Shown: positions 13,701-21,691, counted from the stretch's first letter. The stretch is 24,375 nucleotides of DNA from an uncultured Clostridia bacterium (GCA_945877525.1 CAMDVP010000017.1:1-24375), one strand, 5' to 3'. Notes: generated by a model not told the origin, from the sequence alone. Made by a program: numbers and translations.

Positions 13701-14870
13701 GTGCGGGGATCTGTCTGGACGCCTTCCTTTATTCTGATGTTTGGTTATTCGTTGCTGAGCAATGCCGGATTCTTTATGACCATGCCGGTTCTGCCGCGTT
13801 ACGCTGTAGAAAGCGGCATGTCCCTGGCGGAGGCTGGGCTGCTGACGGGGATCTTCTCGATTGTGGCCATTTTTGCCAGGCCGGTCGCCGGAATCCTGAC
13901 CGACCGCCGGAATCGCAAAAAGCTGCTGATGCTGTTTTCCACGCTGGTCAGCGCTGCCTCCTTTGGCTATGGCCTTTTCCGCGATGTACCGTATCTGTAT
14001 GCGTGCCGAATTCTGCACGGCGCCTGCTATGCCATCAGCAGCACGGTACAGATCTCCATCACAACGCAGCTGCTGCAAAAGGAGCGCATGGGTGAAGGCA
14101 TGAGCCTCATGAGCATGTCCCAGATTCTCGCCATGTCCATCGCGCCGAATCTTGGGCTAACCCTGTCCGGCACCATCGGTAACCAGAATGTTTTTCTGAT
14201 TGCCGGCGGATTGAGTGCCGCCTCCGTTGTCTGCTGTCTGTTCCTGAAGAATACCTCCGCTTCCGCCCCCGACCCTGCGGCGCATGAAGCAAAGCCCTTC
14301 CGCATTCAGTCTCTCTTCGCAGTGGATCTTCTTCTGCTTGCACTCATCAGCGGTCTGTTCTCGCTGATGAATGGCGTTGCCTCCTCCTATCTGTCCATGC
14401 TGGGAGATGAGCGCAACATCGTCAATATCGGCATCTTTTTCACGATTTCCTCGGTGGCGGTGCTTTTGATCCGCCCCATGGCAGGCAAGCTGTTTGACCG
14501 TCGCGGCCTGACCGTCATCCTGGTGCCCTGTCTGATTTTCGGCAGTTGCGCCATGATTTGCACAGGACTGGCCGGCAGCATCAGGGTCATTGTGGTCGCG
14601 GCGCTCCTGAAGGGCATTTCGCAAAGCGCGGGGCAATCCTCCGTGCAGGCGGAATGTGCCAGAAGATCCAGTGAAAAGAACCGGGGCGTGGCGATGTCAA
14701 CCTGCTATCTGGGCAGCGACCTGGGCAACAGCATCGGCGCCTCACTGGGCGGCTGGCTGTCCGCCGCCTATGGCTATGGCAGCATGTTTATCATCGTCGG
14801 AGGATTGGTCGCCTCCGGTTTGGGAATGTATGCAATTCAGCTCCGGTTTGACCGGAAGAAAGGCAGGTAA
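13701..14870 (+). CDS. MFS transporter
   Basis: This hydrophobic protein of about 389 residues has roughly 11-12 predicted membrane spans and the major facilitator superfamily layout. The loop between spans 2 and 3 reads RPVAGILTDRRNRKKLL, close to the conserved G-x(3)-D-R-x-G-R-R-K type motif, and a second copy GKLFDRRG lies at the equivalent place in the C-terminal half. The family moves small solutes using ion gradients; direction and substrate are unknown, and efflux is as possible as uptake. The GTG at 13701 is the first standard start but has no ribosome site. The only good site, AGGGAGG (13665-13671), points to a start in the codons ATC (13677), ACG (13680) or CTG (13683). It is the first gene of the LacI-controlled operon. 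Confidence 0.88.
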   Translation: MRGSVWTPSFILMFGYSLLSNAGFFMTMPVLPRYAVESGMSLAEAGLLTGIFSIVAIFARPVAGILTDRRNRKKLLMLFSTLVSAASFGYGLFRDVPYLYACRILHGACYAISSTVQISITTQLLQKERMGEGMSLMSMSQILAMSIAPNLGLTLSGTIGNQNVFLIAGGLSAASVVCCLFLKNTSASAPDPAAHEAKPFRIQSLFAVDLLLLALISGLFSLMNGVASSYLSMLGDERNIVNIGIFFTISSVAVLLIRPMAGKLFDRRGLTVILVPCLIFGSCAMICTGLAGSIRVIVVAALLKGISQSAGQSSVQAECARRSSEKNRGVAMSTCYLGSDLGNSIGASLGGWLSAAYGYGSMFIIVGGLVASGLGMYAIQLRFDRKKGR

Positions 14871-14876
14871 TCTCCT

Positions 14877-15725
14877 ATGCCCTATGTGAAGACCCCCGAC
14901 GGCATTGACATTTTTTACGAGGACTGGGGAAGCGGCAATCGGTTTGTATTTACCTCCGAAATATACATTGATTACTATTGTGCGTATACCCGTGAGCTGG
15001 CCAAGCGGGGCTATCATGTAATCGCGGTGCAGATGCGCGGCTATGGCAAATCCTCCCGTGTTCCCCAGACTGACGATATTGCGGAGCATTGGCTTCCCGA
15101 TATGCTGGCAGTGGCCGACCATGTGGGTGCGGAAAGGTTTGCCTATACCGGCATATCCCACGGTTCGGTGCTGGGCTGGCAGCTGATGCGCGAGTATCCC
15201 GAACGCATCCTCGCCTTTGCCGGCGTCGTGTGCGGGCCCAACTTCAAGAACGGCCACTTCTCCGGCGGCGCCGCCCGAGCCCGAGATGCAGCCCGCGGTG
15301 AAACCGAGGAGGGCTGGAAGGAGCGTTGCGAGGAAACGCGCAGAGGAATCCTGGAGCATGACCGTCCCTACACCACGCCCTACTGGCGCGAGCAGCTGCA
15401 CATCCTGGCGGATTATGAGTATGAGCACAGCATGAGCCTTGACCCGCAGGAGCGCCGCATGCACTTCGGTCATGGCGTGGATGACGGCATGAAAACTGAG
15501 GAAGAGCTGATCGCCTGGATGAAAACGGTCAAAACCCCCTGCATTCTGCTGGGCGGAATGCAGGACGTCATCATCCAGCCCGAAGCCATGTTCCGCACGG
15601 TGCGCTATGTGCCGCACTGCAAGCTGGTGCTGTATCAGGATTCTGATCATGGCGTGACCCTGTGCCATGGACAGGATCTGTTGGAGGAAGTGGATCGTTT
15701 CTTTGCCGAGCGGTGCAGCTTCTGA
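14877..15725 (+). CDS. Alpha/beta hydrolase
   Basis: The 282-residue protein has the alpha/beta hydrolase core. The nucleophile elbow is G92-I-S94-H-G96, the likely acid is Asp230 (GGMQDVI) and the likely base is His258 (DSDHGVT), so the catalytic triad appears complete. MRGYGKSSR (53-61) is the strand-turn motif common in this superfamily. There is no signal peptide, so it acts in the cytoplasm. The family includes esterases, lactonases, amidases and peptidases; none can be chosen here. It starts 6 bp after the MFS gene and is followed by a peptide-type ABC importer, so it probably acts on an imported ester, lactone or peptide-like compound. The oxyanion HG motif near residue 27 is not typical (TSEIYID), a point in favour of an unusual substrate. 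Confidence 0.88.
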   Translation: MPYVKTPDGIDIFYEDWGSGNRFVFTSEIYIDYYCAYTRELAKRGYHVIAVQMRGYGKSSRVPQTDDIAEHWLPDMLAVADHVGAERFAYTGISHGSVLGWQLMREYPERILAFAGVVCGPNFKNGHFSGGAARARDAARGETEEGWKERCEETRRGILEHDRPYTTPYWREQLHILADYEYEHSMSLDPQERRMHFGHGVDDGMKTEEELIAWMKTVKTPCILLGGMQDVIIQPEAMFRTVRYVPHCKLVLYQDSDHGVTLCHGQDLLEEVDRFFAERCSF

Positions 15726-15745
15726 CCCCCGCCCCATTGTATCTG

Positions 15746-15765
15746 ATCCGATCGATGTATCGGAT
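15746..15765 (+). other. Short inverted repeat before the solute-binding protein gene
   Basis: ATCCGAT (15746-15752) and ATCGGAT (15759-15765) form a perfect 7-bp inverted repeat with a 6-nt loop. It lies just upstream of the strong ribosome site AAGGAGGT (15773-15780), 6 nt from the ATG. It could be a 5' stabilising hairpin. Confidence 0.35.
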
Positions 15766-15786
15766 AATATGTAAGGAGGTTATCCC

Positions 15787-17334
15787 ATGAAGGCAATATC
15801 CCGGATTCTTGCATTGGTTCTGGTTCTGGCTATGGCTCTGGCCATTGTTCCGGCCACTGCGGAGGAAGCTCCTCAGCGCGGCGGCACTGTGACCATCGCC
15901 TTCCCCGCGTCGCTGACAAACATTGGCTTCCCCGTAGCCGGCGGCGTACAGCCCCTCTGGGCTTCCAAGCCTGCGATTGAAATGCTTGCCCGCTACGACG
16001 AAAACGGTCAGATCAAGGGCTGGCTTGCCAAGGAAATCCTGGTGGATTCCGACAACCTGGAGGTTACCCTCAAGCTCCAGGAGGGCGTGAAGTATCACGA
16101 TGGAACGCCCTTCAACGCGCAGGCTGTGTGCGACGTGTGGCAGATTTACATTGATAACGGCAGCGCCTCCGCCTATTTTGGCAATGTGGATTCCTTTGAA
16201 GCCGCAGGCGAATACGAGGTCAAAGTGAAGCTCAACGAATGGCGCACCAGCACCGTCGGCAACCTGTGCATCGAATGCGGCGTGATGATCTCTCCCACCG
16301 AGTTCAAGCGCGTGGGCCTGGAAGGCATCTATGGCAGCGTTGTCGGCACCGGCCCCTTCAAGATGAGCCGCTATGACATCGCGGAAGGCATCGAATACGT
16401 CCGCAATGAGGACTACTGGATCGAGGGCCAGCCCTATCTGGACGGCATCAACATCCTGTTCTTCACCGAGGAAAGCACGGGCGAGAATATCTTCAACACC
16501 GGCGATGCGCAGGTCATCTTCGGCGTGTCTGCCAATCTGGCCCGCCGCCTGGAGCGCAACGGCTTCGAGAAGATCTGCAACAACGCCTGTATTTCCCCCA
16601 CCATGACCGGCATCTACTTCGCCAGCGGCAATCAGGACGACCCCATCAGCAAGCTGGAGGTTCGCCAGGCCTTCTCCTACGCCCTGGACAAGCAGGCCCT
16701 GTGCGATACCTTCGCCTCCGGTGTCGGCTTTGTGTCCGAGCAGCTGGCCATTCCCGGCAGCAAGGAGTACAACCCCGATGTGAAGGGCTATCCCTATGAC
16801 CCCGAAAAGGCCAAGGCCAAGCTGCAGGAGGCCGGTTACGGCCCCGGCGAATGCACCATCACCCTGTACTACCAGCCTGTGAACGAGGACATGTTCGTAG
16901 CCGTAAAGGGCATGCTGGAGAAGGTTGGCTTCAATGTGGTTGGCGATACCCGCACCGGTAATGTAAGCCGCAACATGGTTGGCACCACGGATCCCTGGAC
17001 CTGCTGCGCCTTCTTCTGGGCGCCCACCACGGTGGAAACCTGGCACCTGTTCTTCGGCAACCCGCCGATCGTTTACGCGATCAACACCATTGATATGGAA
17101 GCCGCAGGCATCTTTGACTGCTACAATCGCTGCCTGACCTCCAAGACAGCCGAGGAACAGAAGGCGGCCATGATGGAGCTTCAGGTGCTGTGCACGGACG
17201 AATATTGCCTGTACACCCCCATGTTTGACACGCCTGCCCTGATCAACTTCTCCGACGGCACAGTGCGCGATCACGGCATGGCGCAGACCTGGGTTTGCGA
17301 ATGGACGCCGGAAGCCATGTGGCTGGCTCAGTAA
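15787..17334 (+). CDS. ABC transporter solute-binding protein, family 5 (peptide/oligosaccharide type)
   Basis: This 515-residue protein has the family-5 (DppA/OppA-type) solute-binding fold and length: RGGTVTIAF after the leader, VTLKLQEGVKYHDGTPFNAQAV, GTGPFKM, and the EVRQAFSYALDKQAL region. It would capture substrate outside the membrane and deliver it to the permeases encoded downstream. Family-5 ligands include peptides, nickel, and some oligosaccharides, so the ligand is open. The leader (residues 1-25, ending PATA before Glu26) is cleaved by signal peptidase I. There is no lipobox Cys, although Gram-positive binding proteins are normally lipoproteins. It has the best ribosome site in the operon and is followed by a hairpin terminator, consistent with excess expression over the permeases. 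The protein is Cys-rich for its class (several Cys between 225 and 490). Confidence 0.95.
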   Translation: MKAISRILALVLVLAMALAIVPATAEEAPQRGGTVTIAFPASLTNIGFPVAGGVQPLWASKPAIEMLARYDENGQIKGWLAKEILVDSDNLEVTLKLQEGVKYHDGTPFNAQAVCDVWQIYIDNGSASAYFGNVDSFEAAGEYEVKVKLNEWRTSTVGNLCIECGVMISPTEFKRVGLEGIYGSVVGTGPFKMSRYDIAEGIEYVRNEDYWIEGQPYLDGINILFFTEESTGENIFNTGDAQVIFGVSANLARRLERNGFEKICNNACISPTMTGIYFASGNQDDPISKLEVRQAFSYALDKQALCDTFASGVGFVSEQLAIPGSKEYNPDVKGYPYDPEKAKAKLQEAGYGPGECTITLYYQPVNEDMFVAVKGMLEKVGFNVVGDTRTGNVSRNMVGTTDPWTCCAFFWAPTTVETWHLFFGNPPIVYAINTIDMEAAGIFDCYNRCLTSKTAEEQKAAMMELQVLCTDEYCLYTPMFDTPALINFSDGTVRDHGMAQTWVCEWTPEAMWLAQ

Positions 17335-17347
17335 AGACAAATGCGCA

Positions 17348-17390
17348 GCCGGGTGGGCAGCAACCTGTCCACCCGGCCTTCCCCTTTTCC
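17348..17390 (+). terminator. Hairpin between the binding-protein and permease genes, likely partial terminator
   Basis: A 13-bp stem with one G-U pair (17348-17360 with 17365-17377) closes a CAAC loop and is followed by a pyrimidine tract with TTTT. It begins 14 bp after the binding-protein stop. Such intercistronic hairpins commonly reduce transcription into permease genes and protect upstream mRNA. Confidence 0.65.
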
Positions 17391-17422
17391 CCCATCAGGC
17401 ATCAGTACATGGAGCGTGTATC

Positions 17423-18367
17423 ATGGGACGATTTATTTTGAAGAGGCTTTGGCAAACTCTGATTATCCTTCTGCTGGTTTCGGTCGTTGCCTTTATGCTG
17501 ATCCAGTTTATCCCTGGTGATCCGGTGTATGTGATGCTTGGAGAAAACATTTCCAAGGAGTATCACGATACGGTTTATGAAAGCATGGGGTTGAATCAGC
17601 CTTTGACAACCCAGTATTTCAACTGGCTTGGGAATATGCTCCGCGGCGACATGGGCTATTCCTATCATTTCCGCAAAAATGTGAACCAGCTGATTGCCTC
17701 CCGTCTGCCCGTTACCCTGACGCTGGGCATCATTTCCGCCGTAGTCAGCGTGGTTCTGGGTGTGTTCTTCGGCGCCGTCACCGCTGTAAAGCGCGGCACC
17801 GCAACCGACACAACCCTGACCGTTCTGGCCAATATCGGCCTGGCTACGCCAAGCTTCTGGATTGCCGTACTTCTGGTCTACATCTTTTCTGTGAAACTCG
17901 GGTGGTTGCCCGCCGTCGGCTTTACGCTGCCGTGGGTCAATTTCCAAAAGAGCATCCGGCAGATGATTCTGCCTGTGATCTGCATGAGCATGGGCGGCGT
18001 TGCCTCCTACACCAGGCAGATGCGCTCCAGCATGCTTGAGGTTATCCATCAGGATTATGTCCGTACCGCGCGCTCCAAGGGGTTGCCTGAGAACAAGGTG
18101 ATCTGGCGCTACGCGGTCAAGAACAGTCTCATTCCCATTCTCACCATGGCCAGCACCACGCTGCGCGGATGCATCGGCGGATCGGCGATTATTGAAACCA
18201 TGTTCAACATCGTCGGCATGGGACAGATCATGGTGATAGCCATTAATTACTGCGATTATCAGCTGCTTCAATCCAGCTTGTTTTTTATGGCGGGCATCAC
18301 CTGCCTGTGCAATCTGATCGTGGATATCGCGTATGCCTATGCGGATCCGCGGATTCGCCTGGAATAA
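17423..18367 (+). CDS. ABC transporter permease, DppB/OppB type
   Basis: This 314-residue inner-membrane permease has six predicted spans and the DppB signature: an N-terminal MGRFILKRLWQTLIILL, the FIPGDPVYVMLGE motif in the first loop, and the cytoplasmic EAA loop (about 211-238, DYVRTARSKGLPENKV) that docks on the ATPase. The C-terminus ends YAYADPRIRLE, typical of the family. GGAG at 17411-17414 precedes ATG 17423. It pairs with the permease encoded 14 bp downstream and with the binding protein encoded upstream to form one importer. Specificity is set mainly by the binding protein and is unknown. Confidence 0.96.
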   Translation: MGRFILKRLWQTLIILLLVSVVAFMLIQFIPGDPVYVMLGENISKEYHDTVYESMGLNQPLTTQYFNWLGNMLRGDMGYSYHFRKNVNQLIASRLPVTLTLGIISAVVSVVLGVFFGAVTAVKRGTATDTTLTVLANIGLATPSFWIAVLLVYIFSVKLGWLPAVGFTLPWVNFQKSIRQMILPVICMSMGGVASYTRQMRSSMLEVIHQDYVRTARSKGLPENKVIWRYAVKNSLIPILTMASTTLRGCIGGSAIIETMFNIVGMGQIMVIAINYCDYQLLQSSLFFMAGITCLCNLIVDIAYAYADPRIRLE

Positions 18368-18381
18368 GGAGGGACGCGGAT

Positions 18382-19230
18382 ATGCTGCAAAAAGCGCGTA
18401 AGTTTTGTACTGTCCTGTTCAGCAGGAAAATCGTGTTGGTCTCCGCCTTGGTGATTCTGTTCTTCGCCATCTGCGCCATTGCCTCTCCGCTGATGGCTCC
18501 CTGCGATCCCTATGAGCAGGATTTGTCCCGCCGTCTGGAGGGCGTTTCCAGCGAGCATTGGCTGGGCACCGACCAGCTGGGACGCGATCTGTACAGCCGC
18601 ATTGTGTACGGCTCGCGCGTTGCCTTTATGGTCGGCATTCTTGCCGTGATAGCGGCTGCTGTCATGGGCTGCGCCATCGGCCTGGTATCAGGCTATTTCG
18701 GCGGATGGGTCGATCAGGTGCTAATGCGCCTGATGGAAGCGCAAATGTCGATTCCTCCGCTGATCCTGGCATTGGCTCTCGTTGCTGTCTTTGGACGGAG
18801 CATTCCCATGCTGATCTTCGTGCTGGGTGTTTCTGCCATCCCCAATTTTGCGAGAATGATGCGCGGTCAGGTATTAAGCGTGCGTGAAATGGACTATGTG
18901 GCTGCCAGTCGAATCCGCGGCAACTCCAATACGGCCACCATGGTGCGTCATATTCTTCCCAACTGCATTTCGCCCATCATCGTGATCATGACCCAAAGCA
19001 TTGGCGGCTCCATCCTGGCGGAGGCCTCCATGAGCTTTCTGGGCGCGGGAATTGTTCCCCCAACAGCATCGTGGGGGGCTATGGTCAACGACGGTTACAG
19101 CTATATTTACGACGCGCCGCTGTTTGCGCTGGCCCCGGGCGTGGCCATCATCCTGCTGGTGCTTGCCTTCAATATCTTTGGCGACGGCCTGCGTGACGCG
19201 CTGGATCCCCGCCTGCGCGGCGCGCTTTAA
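18382..19230 (+). CDS. ABC transporter permease, DppC/OppC type
   Basis: The 282-residue protein has the DppC layout: a short N-terminal cytoplasmic tail, a first span, then HWLGTDQLGRDLYSRIVYGSR, the hallmark of this family, and five more spans. The EAA loop is at about 171-198 (DYVAASRIRGNSNTATMVRH), followed by FLGAGIVPPTASWG, also typical. ATG 18382 follows AAGGAGGG (18366-18373); the site overlaps the stop codon of the preceding permease gene, implying coupled translation. The frame can be read upstream to 18307 but that would overlap the previous gene without a ribosome site. Confidence 0.96.
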   Translation: MLQKARKFCTVLFSRKIVLVSALVILFFAICAIASPLMAPCDPYEQDLSRRLEGVSSEHWLGTDQLGRDLYSRIVYGSRVAFMVGILAVIAAAVMGCAIGLVSGYFGGWVDQVLMRLMEAQMSIPPLILALALVAVFGRSIPMLIFVLGVSAIPNFARMMRGQVLSVREMDYVAASRIRGNSNTATMVRHILPNCISPIIVIMTQSIGGSILAEASMSFLGAGIVPPTASWGAMVNDGYSYIYDAPLFALAPGVAIILLVLAFNIFGDGLRDALDPRLRGAL

Positions 19231-19239
19231 GGAGGAGCT

Positions 19240-21255
19240 ATGGGCGAGAATTTGCTTGAATTGCGCGGATTGCAAACCGTGTTCCATACACGGGAGGGGC
19301 TTGTTCGCGCGGTGGATGATGTTTCTCTTTCCGTCCAGCCCGGAGAAATCATCGGCATTGTGGGAGAATCCGGCAGCGGAAAATCCGTATCCATGATGAG
19401 CATGATCAAGCTCATTTCGATGCCTCCAGGAGAGATCGTCAAGGGCGAGGCCATCTTCGAGGGACAGGATATCCTCCGCTACGAGCAGAAGAGTCCCGAG
19501 CTTCAGAGAATTCGTGGCGGCGGCATCTCCATGATTTTCCAGGAGCCGATGACTTCGCTCAACCCTGTGATGACCATCGGGCAACAGATTGAGGAAAGCA
19601 TTCTACTCCATCTGAAATATACCAAAGCGCAGGCAAGGGCGCGAGCCATCGAGCTGCTCGGCATGGTGGGTATCCCTGATCCGGAAAGCAGGATCGACCA
19701 TTATCCCAACCAGTTTTCCGGGGGCATGCGTCAGCGCGTGATGATTGCCATGGCCATTTCCTGCAACCCCAAGCTGTTGATTGCCGACGAGGCCACTACT
19801 GCCCTGGATGTGACCACGCAGGAGCAGATTCTCAACCTGCTGCGGGATATTGTCCGGCAAACGAACATGGCGCTGATCATCATCACGCACAACCTGAGCA
19901 TCATTGCCCGCTACGCCCAACGGATATACGTCATGTACGCAGGCAACATTGCCGAGCAGGGCCGCAGCGAGGAGCTTTTCTATCATCCCAGCCATCCATA
20001 TACCATGGGGCTTTTGCGGGCGATTCCCCGGCTGGACAGCGACAAATCCGCCCGGCTGTTGTCCATTCCAGGCGCGCCGCTGAACCCTGCACAAAAGACC
20101 GGCTGCTGTCCCTTCGCGCCGCGCTGCCCCTATGCCGTTGACAGGTGCAGGCAACCCGTCATGCCAACGCCGCAAATTTATTCGGACACGCACCGGGCTG
20201 CATGCTGGTTCCGCCGCGAGGAGCTTCATGGCGGCCTTGCGCTGGAAAAGGCCCATACGCATCCGGTGGCCGATAAGCCCCTTCTGGAGGTTCGCCAGCT
20301 GTGCAAGTACTTCCCCGTCACCAAAGGAATTACGCGCAGAAAGGTTGGCGATGTGAAGGCGCTGGATCACGTCAGCTTTACCATTCGCCAGGGTGAAACC
20401 TTCGGCCTGGTGGGCGAGTCTGGCTGCGGCAAAACCACCCTGGCCAAAACGCTGCTTCGCCTGTACGACGCCACCAGTGGAGAAATCATCTTCAAGGGAC
20501 AGAACATCGCCCCCCTGAAGGAACGCCATTTGCGTGAACTGCGGCGAGAGGTTCAGTTTATCTTCCAGGATCCGTACGGCTCCCTTGATCCGCGGCAGAC
20601 TGCCGGCAATGTGGTGGGCGAGGCCGTTCGGGTTCATCATCTGGCGAAAACCCGCAAGGAGTATGAGCGCCGGATCGACGAGCTGTTTACGGCCGTCGGC
20701 CTGGATCCTGCCCTGAAGAACCGTGCGCCCCACGAATTTTCAGGCGGTCAGCGGCAGAGGTTGTGCATTGCCAGCGCATTGGCCTCTGATCCAAGCTTTA
20801 TCATCTGCGACGAGCCCATCTCCGCGCTGGATGTATCCATCCAATCCCAAATTCTGAATCTGCTGATTGATTTGCAGGCAGAGCGCAACCTAACCTATCT
20901 TTTCATCGCCCATGATCTGTCCGTTGTGCGCCATGTGAGTGACCGGATCATGGTGATGTATCTGGGCACTGTGATGGAGATTGCACCTTGGCAGGACCTG
21001 TATGAGCATCCGCTACATCCCTATACCAAAGCTCTGCTGTCCGCCATCCCGGTTCCCGACCCTGTGGTAGAGGCAAATCGCCCCAGCGCCCCCATTATCG
21101 GCGAGGTGCCCAGTCTCATCAATCGGCCCTCCGGCTGCGTGTTCCATAATCGCTGTCCATATGCCACTGAGCGCTGCAAAAAGGAATTCCCGCCGCTGCA
21201 GGAGGTTAATGAGGATCACATCGTTGCCTGCTTTGAATGGGAAAAGCTGATTTAA
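19240..21255 (+). CDS. Fused double ATP-binding protein of a peptide-type ABC importer (DppD-DppF fusion)
   Basis: Two complete ATPase domains are joined in 671 residues, so one polypeptide supplies both nucleotide sites. Domain 1: Walker A GESGSGKS (42-49), Q-loop Gln101, signature FSGGMRQR (159-166), Walker B LLIADEA (179-185), switch His217. Domain 2: GESGCGKT (392-399), Gln443, FSGGQRQR (500-507), IICDEP (521-526), His558. Each domain ends with the oligopeptide-transporter tail carrying a conserved Cys cluster (CCPFAPRCPYAVDRC and CVFHNRCPYATERC). Domain 1 has Ala instead of the common Pro after the catalytic Glu184 (DEA). The same fusion is known in GsiA-like proteins. The ribosome site AAGGAGG (19229-19235) overlaps the stop of the preceding permease gene. 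It closes the operon. Confidence 0.95.
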   Translation: MGENLLELRGLQTVFHTREGLVRAVDDVSLSVQPGEIIGIVGESGSGKSVSMMSMIKLISMPPGEIVKGEAIFEGQDILRYEQKSPELQRIRGGGISMIFQEPMTSLNPVMTIGQQIEESILLHLKYTKAQARARAIELLGMVGIPDPESRIDHYPNQFSGGMRQRVMIAMAISCNPKLLIADEATTALDVTTQEQILNLLRDIVRQTNMALIIITHNLSIIARYAQRIYVMYAGNIAEQGRSEELFYHPSHPYTMGLLRAIPRLDSDKSARLLSIPGAPLNPAQKTGCCPFAPRCPYAVDRCRQPVMPTPQIYSDTHRAACWFRREELHGGLALEKAHTHPVADKPLLEVRQLCKYFPVTKGITRRKVGDVKALDHVSFTIRQGETFGLVGESGCGKTTLAKTLLRLYDATSGEIIFKGQNIAPLKERHLRELRREVQFIFQDPYGSLDPRQTAGNVVGEAVRVHHLAKTRKEYERRIDELFTAVGLDPALKNRAPHEFSGGQRQRLCIASALASDPSFIICDEPISALDVSIQSQILNLLIDLQAERNLTYLFIAHDLSVVRHVSDRIMVMYLGTVMEIAPWQDLYEHPLHPYTKALLSAIPVPDPVVEANRPSAPIIGEVPSLINRPSGCVFHNRCPYATERCKKEFPPLQEVNEDHIVACFEWEKLI

Positions 21256-21257
21256 TT

Positions 21258-21412
21258 CTATTCTCAAATGAAAATGGCGCAAGATACGAAGCGAATTTTT
21301 CATTCTGGCTAGCGGGAATGGAACGAGGCGTAGCAGCGCTACGTCGAGTGGAATGAGCGAACGCCAGAATGGAAAAGGCGCGAGTGGATGTGCCTGTTGA
21401 ATTTGAGAATAG
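21258..21412. repeat. 155-bp nested inverted-repeat element, MITE-like or structured-RNA-like
   Basis: Terminal 12-bp perfect inverted repeats CTATTCTCAAAT (21258-21269) and ATTTGAGAATAG (21401-21412) enclose a second inverted repeat, TTTTTCATTCTGGC (21296-21309) with GCCAGAATGGAAAA (21363-21376), which has one G-U pair. Inside is a third hairpin, CGTAGC-AGC-GCTACG (21329-21343). Three nested palindromes with a common centre are not chance. There is no reading frame of note inside. A non-autonomous mobile repeat is the best guess; it begins 3 bp after the ABC operon stop and could also terminate transcription. No clear target duplication is visible. Confidence 0.65.
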
Positions 21413-21519
21413 TATAAGCCAATGCCGCACAAATGTGTTGATGCGGTGGCAAATGCGCTTTTCTTCAGACGCAATGACGGATTTTGACGGTTCTTGTATC
21501 TTTGTCACCGGGCTTATAC
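21412..21519. repeat. Second inverted repeat adjoining the nested element
   Basis: GTATAAGCC (21412-21420) and GGCTTATAC (21511-21519) form a perfect 9-bp inverted repeat enclosing about 90 bp. Inside are smaller matches such as CCGCA/TGCGG and TGCG/CGCA. It starts on the last base of the preceding element, so the two may be parts of one larger composite repeat. No gene is visible. Confidence 0.4.
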
Positions 21520-21552
21520 AAACCATGCATTCAAGGACATGTATACCCACAT

Positions 21553-21594
21553 AAACGAGGCGGCCTGCAGACAATCCTGCTCTCCGCCTCGTTT
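21553..21594. terminator. Two-tier hairpin, bidirectional terminator candidate
   Basis: AAACGAGGCGG (21553-21563) pairs perfectly with CCGCCTCGTTT (21584-21594), and GCAG/CTGC (21567-21570 with 21577-21580) pair inside around a 6-nt loop. It separates the ABC operon from the MerR gene. The T-run is short (TTT). Confidence 0.6.
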
Positions 21595-21660
21595 GCTATC
21601 CAGCCATCCAGTCACGCCAGGATGGTTTGCATTTAGCCGCCTCCAGATGGAAAATTTCTC

Positions 21661-21691
21661 TTGACTCTCCCATCATGTCAGGGCTTATGAT
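21661..21691 (+). promoter_or_regulatory. MerR-type promoter with a 19-bp spacer
   Basis: TTGACT (21661-21666) and TATGAT (21686-21691) each match consensus at 5/6 but are 19 bp apart. MerR-family regulators activate promoters with 19-20 bp spacers by twisting the DNA. The spacer carries a weak CTCCC/GGG dyad. It lies directly upstream of a MerR gene, so autoactivation is likely. Confidence 0.65.

Noticed and set aside
15738..15768. Possible internal promoter before the binding-protein gene (TTGTAT, 19 bp, GATAAT)
   Set aside because: The -35 is weak and the predicted start would fall inside the ribosome site at 15773-15780.
15571..17340. 589-codon open frame on the - strand
   Set aside because: It is the antisense shadow of the binding-protein and hydrolase genes, which are certain from their motifs; the translation shows no family features.
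19603..20733. 376-codon open frame on the - strand
   Set aside because: It lies fully inside the fused ATPase gene and is a by-product of its codon bias.
21369..21554. Small 61-codon frame
   Set aside because: It runs through the inverted-repeat elements and has no ribosome site.
21413..21640. Transposon-like gene or tRNA in the gap before the MerR gene
   Set aside because: No reading frame with transposase motifs and no cloverleaf; only inverted repeats and a terminator are present.
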